DNA of 19,414 bases from Planctomycetota bacterium (GTDB taxonomy: Bacteria > Planctomycetota > Phycisphaerae > Phycisphaerales > SM1A02). The translations under genes were made by a program, and so were the position numbers. The stretch lies in assembly GCA_014381385.1 (NCBI GenBank), contig JACNLR010000084.1, positions 1 to 19,414 on the forward strand. The letters run 5' to 3'. The notes beneath the pieces are model-generated. The model was given only the letters and a program-made list of their open reading frames with translations, was not told where the DNA came from and searched no databases. Every line of letters begins with the position of its first letter. Position 1 is the first letter of the stretch. Shown here piece by piece: positions 13,690 to 19,414 of the stretch.

Positions 13690-15495
13690 ATGGCGCAGGA
13701 CAAAGTAAAAAAAACAACTTCTTCTAAAAGTAGTTCTAAATCATCAAAATCTGTTGATCCAGGGCAACTCAAGGGTCGGAGATTTGGGCGAGTATTGACC
13801 AAACTGAGAAAAGTAACTCGGGAAAAGGTCCATGAGGCCCTCCAGGTACAGAAAGTTGCTCGTAAAAAGGGTGATCGTCGTAAAATCGGTGAAATTATGA
13901 TCGAGATGGGGTTGATCAAAGAGAACGATGTGCTCCAAGCACTGTCTGGTCAGGCTGGTCTCAAATTCATTCAATTAGATGTTGATTCAATTCCAGACTC
14001 TGCAGTAGAAGCGCTTCCTATGGAAACAGCGACGACGTATTCGATAGCGCCTGTGGCCTACGATGAAAAAACAAAAACTATAACGATTGCACTTAAAACT
14101 CCAGATAATTTCAGAGCTGTAGATGACCTCCGCTTGTTGATGGGTTTTAAGGTAAACGCAGTTGTAGCATTGCCCGAGCAAGTTGATGAAGTGGTGAAAG
14201 CGAAGTATTCCTCTGGCGGTCCATCGATGTCCGACATGATGAATCAACTTGCCGAATCTGACGATCTTTCACGGTTTGGTGGACGAGGTGATTCCGTTGA
14301 TTTAGATGATCTATCGTCTGCAGCGGGAGACAATAAAATTGTTCGGCTGCTCAATCTTGTGCTCTTACAAGCAATCAAAGACAAGGCATCTGATATCCAT
14401 TTTGAACCATTCGAAGAAGAATTTAAAATGCGGTATCGAATTGACGGGGTATTGTACGAAATGGTTCCGCCGCCAATGCACTTGGCGATGCCAATTGTTT
14501 CGAGGATAAAGATTATGGCGAATCTCGACATCGCTGAACGCAGACTCCCACAAGATGGTCGTATTGAATTGACTGTTGCAGCATCTCCAGTGGATCTTCG
14601 TGTTTCAGTTCTTCCAACAATGTTTGGCGAGTCCGTCGTAATGCGTGTGCTTGATCGGTCAAATGTTCAATTGAGTATGGACAAGATTGGTTTGCGTGCA
14701 ACGGATTATGACAAAATGTCTGATGTCATTAAACGCCCAAATGGTATTGTTGTCGTGACAGGGCCAACAGGATCTGGCAAAACAACAACGCTTTACGCTG
14801 CCCTTAATGAACTCAACGATCCAGAAACTAAAATTTTGACAGCAGAAGATCCTGTTGAATACGATATCGATGGGTTGATCCAATGCCAAGTCAACACGGA
14901 CCAAAAGTTAACGTTTGCTAAATTGCTTCGATCTTTTTTGCGTCAAGACCCAGATGTTATTCTTGTTGGTGAAATTCGTGACCTTGAAACAGCGCAAATT
15001 GCTGTGCAAGCATCTCTCACTGGTCACTTGGTTTTTACAACTGTTCACACCAACGATGCGCCTTCGACAATTCTTCGTTTGGTCGATCTCGGTGTTGAAA
15101 GCTTCTTGATTACTGCGACAGTTGAAGCGATTGTTGCACAACGTCTAGTAAGAAAAATATGTGAAAAATGTAAGGAAGAATACGAACCGAGTCTCGAAGA
15201 ACTCCTAGAGTTGCAATTACATCGTGAAGATGTCGTTGGTCGTACGTTCTTCCGAGGCAGTGGTTGTGAGGCATGTAACAATAGTGGATATCGCGGGCGC
15301 CTTGCATTGTTTGAAATTATGGAATTCGACGATTCTCTTCGCGAATTGATTCTTTCCCAAGCATCCACTGCGGTGATTCGGGTAGAAGCACAAAAACGTG
15401 GCATGCGATCTCTTCGAGAGTGTGGAATGCTTTCTATTTTTGATGGGCAAACAACGATCGATGAAGTGGTTCGAGAAACTATCAGTAATGAGTAA
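13690..15495 (+). CDS. pilB: Type IV pilus assembly / T2SS ATPase PilB (second copy)
   Basis: A second 601-residue assembly ATPase, clearly homologous to the first but divergent. A Lys/Ser-rich N-terminus (about residues 5-25) precedes two MshEN-like repeats, RRFGRVLTKLRKVTREKVHEAL and RKIGEIMIEMGLIKENDVLQAL. The core has ASDIHFEPFEEEFKMRYRID, Walker A GPTGSGKT (358-365), Walker B region VILVGEIRD (423-431), and zinc cysteines Cys491, Cys494, Cys526 and Cys529. The start is ATG 13690, preceded by GGAG ten bases upstream; a longer frame from ATG 13645 would run through the structured leader and is less likely. It precedes pilC by 18 bases. Two PilB-type motors in one operon may serve two modes or substrates. 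Confidence 0.92.
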   Translation: MAQDKVKKTTSSKSSSKSSKSVDPGQLKGRRFGRVLTKLRKVTREKVHEALQVQKVARKKGDRRKIGEIMIEMGLIKENDVLQALSGQAGLKFIQLDVDSIPDSAVEALPMETATTYSIAPVAYDEKTKTITIALKTPDNFRAVDDLRLLMGFKVNAVVALPEQVDEVVKAKYSSGGPSMSDMMNQLAESDDLSRFGGRGDSVDLDDLSSAAGDNKIVRLLNLVLLQAIKDKASDIHFEPFEEEFKMRYRIDGVLYEMVPPPMHLAMPIVSRIKIMANLDIAERRLPQDGRIELTVAASPVDLRVSVLPTMFGESVVMRVLDRSNVQLSMDKIGLRATDYDKMSDVIKRPNGIVVVTGPTGSGKTTTLYAALNELNDPETKILTAEDPVEYDIDGLIQCQVNTDQKLTFAKLLRSFLRQDPDVILVGEIRDLETAQIAVQASLTGHLVFTTVHTNDAPSTILRLVDLGVESFLITATVEAIVAQRLVRKICEKCKEEYEPSLEELLELQLHREDVVGRTFFRGSGCEACNNSGYRGRLALFEIMEFDDSLRELILSQASTAVIRVEAQKRGMRSLRECGMLSIFDGQTTIDEVVRETISNE

Positions 15496-15513
15496 CAAAC
15501 TGGAGCATGAAAT

Positions 15514-16809
15514 ATGCCAACTTATGTATATGAAGCGCTAAACGCAGCGGGAAAAACTGAAAAAGGCAGAATCGATGCTAGTTCGAGTGACGAAGCAATT
15601 TCTGCGATTCGGCAGCAAGGCTTCTTCCCCACTTCAGTTCGTGAGGACTCAGTCGGTGGTGGTAGCGGCGACAAAAGCAAAAAAGATAAAAAAGAGAAAA
15701 AAGAAAAGAAGAAAAAAGGAAAGTCCATTTCCTTTGGCAAAGTAAAAACAAAAAACTTATGCCAATTCACCAGACAACTTTCAACGCTTCAAGATGCAGG
15801 TTTGCCTCTTTTGCGATCGTTGCAAATTCTAGAACAACAACAAAAACCAGGTAAATTGAAATCAATTCTTTTAGAAGTTGTTGAAGATGTTGAATCAGGA
15901 AGTAGTCTTTCTGATTCGATGAGTAAACACCCAAAGGCGTTTGACAGGCTTTATTCCAAAATGGTTGCTGCTGGTGAAATTGGTGGTGTGTTGGATGTTA
16001 TTTTGCAACGACTAGCAAACTTTATGGAAAAAGCAGAGCGGTTGAAGGCAAGAATTAAGGGCGCAATGATTTATCCGATATGCGTCATCGTTGTTGCTGT
16101 GTTAATTGTGACAGGCATCATGTATTTTGTGATTCCAAAGTTTGAAGATATTTTCAGTGACTTTGAAGTTGAGCTTCCTGGTTTGACTCTTTGGCTTATC
16201 GAAACAAGTTTGTGGGTAGCAGGTACACCTAAAGAAGGGGAGCAGGCAATTCCTGGATTTATTTGGATTGTTACTTCCCCATTCTTGATTTTCTTCTTTT
16301 TGAAATTGATCCGCAAAACTGGTCCCGGCCGCGCTGCAACAGACATTATCCGAATGAAAGTCCCAGTGATTGGACCACTTGTAATGAAAACTTCCGTTGC
16401 GAGATTTACACGAACGCTCGGCACGCTTGTTGCTGCAGGTGTTCCTATTCTTGAAGCGGTGTTAATTACAAGAGACACCTCGGGGAACTATGTTTATGAA
16501 AAAGCGCTTACTGGTGTGCATGACTCAATCCGTGAAGGTGAAACAGTTGCGGACCCACTACGCGAAGCAAAAGTATGCGACTCAATCGTCATCAACATGA
16601 TTGAAGTTGGTGAAGAAACAGGTGACCTTGATGTCATGCTCATTAAAATTGCTGACAATTACGATGAAGAAGTTGATGTTGCAGTTACTGCGATGTTGAG
16701 TTTGCTCGAACCTGCATTGGTTGTTGTTCTTGGCGGTATTGTTGGCACAATCGTTCTTGCTCTCTTTATGCCACTTGTGAAGATGATCGAATCGGTATCA
16801 CAGGATTAA
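15514..16809 (+). CDS. pilC: Inner-membrane platform protein PilC/GspF
   Basis: The 431-residue polytopic membrane protein links the ATPases to pilin assembly. Seen: N-terminal MPTYVYEALNAAGK typical of PilC/GspF, two T2SSF domains (about 84-207 and 288-410), and three hydrophobic segments (about 187-207, 248-265, 396-420). Family blocks include FTRQLSTLQDAGLPLLRSL, SSLSDSMSKHPKAFDRLYSKMVAAGEIGG and FTRTLGTLVAAGVPILEAV. A strongly basic lysine stretch (about 53-70) sits between the N-terminal segment and the first domain, longer and more charged than is common. ATG 15514 has GGAG eight bases upstream. Clearly part of the pil operon. Confidence 0.94.
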   Translation: MPTYVYEALNAAGKTEKGRIDASSSDEAISAIRQQGFFPTSVREDSVGGGSGDKSKKDKKEKKEKKKKGKSISFGKVKTKNLCQFTRQLSTLQDAGLPLLRSLQILEQQQKPGKLKSILLEVVEDVESGSSLSDSMSKHPKAFDRLYSKMVAAGEIGGVLDVILQRLANFMEKAERLKARIKGAMIYPICVIVVAVLIVTGIMYFVIPKFEDIFSDFEVELPGLTLWLIETSLWVAGTPKEGEQAIPGFIWIVTSPFLIFFFLKLIRKTGPGRAATDIIRMKVPVIGPLVMKTSVARFTRTLGTLVAAGVPILEAVLITRDTSGNYVYEKALTGVHDSIREGETVADPLREAKVCDSIVINMIEVGEETGDLDVMLIKIADNYDEEVDVAVTAMLSLLEPALVVVLGGIVGTIVLALFMPLVKMIESVSQD

Positions 16810-16816
16810 AGAAACA

Positions 16817-17974
16817 GTGCATCAACGTCGAACCAACTTGCTTTCTGCTTTTACGCTCATTGAGATGTTAATGGTCATTGTGATCATTGTCATCTTGGTT
16901 GGTGTGCTTGTTGTTGCAACAAGTGCTGCAAGAACTGCAGCAAAACGTGCGGAAACAAAATCTCGCATGACTGCGATGGCGCAAGGGATGGTTGCATTTA
17001 AAAATGACATTGGGTATTACCCTCCTATTTTGAATGACAGCCGCGGTCTTGCAAACTTCCCAAATTTTCCTCCTCTTGGAATGCAAGGAAATGAACAGTC
17101 AAGTTATCGAGGAACAGCGCAGAACTGGTACTCGATTACTTCGCCCGCTGAATACTTGATTGGCTATGGCGGTCGAGATGAAGACGGGTATGGTTCCTAC
17201 CGAGTTCTTGGCGGTCCTATTCAGAATAGAGAGGAGTCCCCAGCGTTGGGCATTCGCCATCCCGCAATGGATGGCGTGTGGGGTGCAACAGATCGTTGCG
17301 CGTTCCCTGATTGGGGTTGTGATCGGGGAACGTGGGAGATAGAAGATCGTGGGTACGCTATTGCAGCTGGTGGAAAAACATACGGTCCTTATATAGAAAT
17401 TGAAAATGAACAAATGCTCGGCAGAATTGTGTTGGGTCAAGATCGCGATGGCGATGGCTCTCCAGATGCAAAAGTGGACCCTCTTACAGGTTTGCCGATT
17501 GTGCTTTATCCCGGCGATCCAGAATACTCTACAGACAACTACACAAATCCAATGGTGCTTGTTGACTCTTGGGGTTCGCCAATTCGGTATTACCGAAAGA
17601 TCTACCCCTTTAAAAGTCAATTCCCGCAAGCAGATGAAGTGGACAGAGATATTGAATCTGGTATCTCTAGGATCTATCCTCCAAACGCAGATTTTGCGAG
17701 ACCAACACTGAGCGATTACATCGTGTTGCGACCATTTAATTTACCAGAGAGTCCCATCAATGCAAGTTATGGTGATTACAACCGAGCGTACAATGCTGGC
17801 GACCCATCTACTACTTTAGAGTTGCAAACAGGTGATATCGCATTTTTCTCTGCAGGGGCGGATAAACAATTGAATGCTCGAATACGCGCAGATGTTTTTG
17901 GATTGCCCGGCAACAATGACGATGACGCGACTGATGAATTTAACGCTGACAACATAGTGGAGATTGGTCCATGA
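16817..17974 (+). CDS. GspG-like prepilin, large, with Ala at -1
   Basis: The 385-residue type II pseudopilin/pilin-like protein starts at GTG 16817, seven bases after pilC, without a clear ribosome binding site. The leader MHQRRTNLLSA is followed by FTLIEMLMVIVIIVILVGVLVV; the prepilin peptidase site has Ala11 instead of the usual Gly at -1, and Glu16 is the conserved +5 residue. The large globular region contains a DxDxDG-type calcium-like loop (GQDRDGDGSPD, 208-217), VDSWGSPIRYY (249-259) matching the GspG D-WG-P block, and SAGADKQL near the C-terminus. The tail is acidic (NNDDDATDEF). It is about 2.5 times the usual size of GspG, so a specialised role is likely. The stop overlaps the next start. 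Confidence 0.85.
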   Translation: MHQRRTNLLSAFTLIEMLMVIVIIVILVGVLVVATSAARTAAKRAETKSRMTAMAQGMVAFKNDIGYYPPILNDSRGLANFPNFPPLGMQGNEQSSYRGTAQNWYSITSPAEYLIGYGGRDEDGYGSYRVLGGPIQNREESPALGIRHPAMDGVWGATDRCAFPDWGCDRGTWEIEDRGYAIAAGGKTYGPYIEIENEQMLGRIVLGQDRDGDGSPDAKVDPLTGLPIVLYPGDPEYSTDNYTNPMVLVDSWGSPIRYYRKIYPFKSQFPQADEVDRDIESGISRIYPPNADFARPTLSDYIVLRPFNLPESPINASYGDYNRAYNAGDPSTTLELQTGDIAFFSAGADKQLNARIRADVFGLPGNNDDDATDEFNADNIVEIGP

Positions 17975-18687
17975 CAAACAGTACTCGTGGTTTTACATTG
18001 ATCGAAATGATGATTGTAATTGCAATCATTGTCTTGCTTGCTGGACTCACACTTGGCATTTCTAACAAGGTGTTACGGGGCAGTGAAATTAGAAAAACGA
18101 AAGATGCCATCACTCTTCTAGATACTGCTATTTCTGAATGGGAAACAGAAATGGATAGATCAATTACATTTGCATCAGTAGGGGCAGTTGGTGGTAACTA
18201 TGATATTCCAAGCGATGGCATCCTTGGCATTCCTGTTTTTAACGCAGCTGTCGATCAAGAAGACATGTATGAAGCAATGGATTCTCGTTCAGAAGAACTA
18301 TGGGAATTGCTCATTGAATTTGAAGCAAGTAAAAATATACTTGCAAAGATCCACCCCGACTTGATAGAGGAAGATGAACATGGTGCTCGCGTTATTGACG
18401 CTTGGGGTTCGCCCATTGGAATCGTCTTTCCTTGCGGAGACTTTGAAGATTCTGGTTTGATTGCACTTGCCCAAGATGCTTCTGGTGACTTGACCGTTCG
18501 CGATCAAGCCGAAGATGGGCTTGGTTCTTGTTTGAACAAACGAGCGTACTTAGTTTCCGCCGGACCTGACGGACTTTGGGGGTATCGGTATCAAGCAAAT
18601 CCATATTCACGAGATGATGAAACTTGGAATGCAACACTTGACAATGTGACTTCGTACGAACCATTTGTTGTGGAGGATGCGCGTTGA
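17971..18687 (+). CDS. GspG-like prepilin
   Basis: The 238-residue protein has the leader MTNSTRG followed by FTLIEMMIVIAIIVLLAGL, a normal prepilin peptidase site with Gly7 at -1 and Glu12 at +5. The globular part carries IDAWGSPIGIVF (142-153) and VSAGPDGLWGYR (195-206), the same blocks as the preceding prepilin and as GspG, so the two appear to be paralogues of different size. ATG 17971 overlaps the previous stop by four bases (ATGA), showing translational coupling. The product is expected to be processed and assembled into the pilus or pseudopilus. Confidence 0.87.
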   Translation: MTNSTRGFTLIEMMIVIAIIVLLAGLTLGISNKVLRGSEIRKTKDAITLLDTAISEWETEMDRSITFASVGAVGGNYDIPSDGILGIPVFNAAVDQEDMYEAMDSRSEELWELLIEFEASKNILAKIHPDLIEEDEHGARVIDAWGSPIGIVFPCGDFEDSGLIALAQDASGDLTVRDQAEDGLGSCLNKRAYLVSAGPDGLWGYRYQANPYSRDDETWNATLDNVTSYEPFVVEDAR

Positions 18688-19414
18688 GCCAACTGCAATC
18701 CAACTTGAAACGTGGTTTTACGCTCGTCGAATTGGTCGTCGTGATTATTATCATTGCATTGATCGCAGGTTTTTCAGCAATGGCGTATTCGAAAGTTGCA
18801 AAGAACATGCGTCTCTCAACTGCGAAGAACACGATCATTGCCGCGCTCGATAATGCCCGTGCGTATGCAATCAAAAACAATCGTTATGTGATTACTGTTT
18901 TTCGCCCGAAATTATCAGGTGATGGCAGCGAACAGTTCTATGAATGTGTCGTTGCAGAGTGGTTTGGTGATTCGCAGAATTATCTAAACGGTGGTTACGG
19001 TTCAGATGACACAGTTGATCGATTTGTTCCAGTTGAGGGAAATAAACCAAAGAAACTTCCTGTTGGAATTGGCGTAGCTGGTCCGGGGTATGGGCTCAAT
19101 GCCGACCATATTTGGTGGACGACAACGTATCTTCCCGCAAATGCAGTGGTGAAAGATGCTCGCTTAATGCAAGAAATGGTTGGTATTCTCTATAGTCCTG
19201 AAGGCAGAGTCGTTTTACGAAACGCCATCAGTGCAAGCGTAAAAATATGGGTCGATTTTGATCGCGACGGAGTACAGACAGTAGACCTTGCGCTACGAGA
19301 TGGAGATGAATTTGACCCAGTTTTTATTGATTGGACACAAACTGTTTCTGATCTTGAATCATGCTGGCCATGCTTTTCCGTTGAAGCACCGGAAAGTGAA
19401 ACGTTCATAGGTCT
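18684..19414 (+). CDS. GspH-like minor prepilin, 3' truncated by window end
   Basis: A further prepilin gene overlaps the preceding stop by four bases (TTGA) and uses TTG 18684 as start, seven bases after GGAGG (18672-18676). The frame is open to the window edge (243 codons). The leader MSQLQSNLKRG is followed by FTLVELVVVIIIIALIAGFSAMAY with Gly11 at -1 and Glu16 at +5, then STAKNTIIAALDNARAYAIKNNRYVITVF, typical of GspH/FimT minor pseudopilins (the ARAYAIKNN block). Later, VGILYSPEGRVVL resembles the GspH C-terminal strand. More minor pseudopilin genes probably follow outside the window. Confidence 0.85.
   Translation, partial: MSQLQSNLKRGFTLVELVVVIIIIALIAGFSAMAYSKVAKNMRLSTAKNTIIAALDNARAYAIKNNRYVITVFRPKLSGDGSEQFYECVVAEWFGDSQNYLNGGYGSDDTVDRFVPVEGNKPKKLPVGIGVAGPGYGLNADHIWWTTTYLPANAVVKDARLMQEMVGILYSPEGRVVLRNAISASVKIWVDFDRDGVQTVDLALRDGDEFDPVFIDWTQTVSDLESCWPCFSVEAPESETFIG

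Noticed and set aside
17099..17629. Antisense frame of 176 codons opposite the large prepilin
   Set aside because: No start context or family resemblance, and it mirrors a well-supported coding region.

Overview
The window reads as a contig from a moderately low-GC bacterium, most likely a marine or aquatic planctomycete of the Phycisphaerae type. The clues are a pilB-pilT-pilB-pilC cluster followed by GspG/GspH-like pseudopilins, one with Ala at -1 (SA|FTLIEM), a stand-alone CoaB domain, and secreted NHL-propeller and di-heme peroxidase genes. This placement is inference; no rRNA or other marker is present. The first ~370 bases do not fit: they are a GC-rich, gammaproteobacterial-looking argS fragment that stops abruptly where a DinG-type helicase begins in another frame, which suggests an assembly chimera.

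Layout. 1-373: argS fragment. 372-2525: 3' part of a DinG helicase, then a phosphomannomutase/phosphoglucomutase. 2523-3569: a RAYT (REP-associated tyrosine transposase) gene enclosed by palindromic repeats. 3571-6927 (minus strand): nhaD-like antiporter, double-Usp protein, thiS and thiG, read in that order. 6977-8666: secreted NHL propeller and an overlapping YtkA-like lipoprotein. 8664-8822: a third copy of the repeat array. 8809-10601 (minus strand): stand-alone CoaB overlapping a di-heme cytochrome c peroxidase. 10651-19414: type IV pilus / type II secretion-like operon (pilB, pilT, second pilB, pilC, two GspG-like prepilins, one GspH-like prepilin running off the end).

The most interesting system is the repeat family. 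Its core is a 21-nt palindrome (arm AAACTCACC, loop CCC, arm GGTGAGTTT) occurring as eight full hairpins in three loci plus several left-arm half-units. Conserved inverted pairs with a 23-25 nt spacer make REPIN-like units, and the only candidate mobiliser, the RAYT, lies between two of the arrays. The elements abut gene 3' ends: TAA inside or at the start of the repeat is the stop codon of the phosphomannomutase, RAYT, lipoprotein and peroxidase genes, and a half-unit begins one base after the thiG stop. Two loci lie between convergent genes, where the hairpins could also act as two-way terminators. RAYT/REPIN systems are known in general; this repeat sequence and its stop-codon registration look unusual.

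No tRNA, rRNA or CRISPR was found, and no gene-free stretch exceeds about 300 bases.
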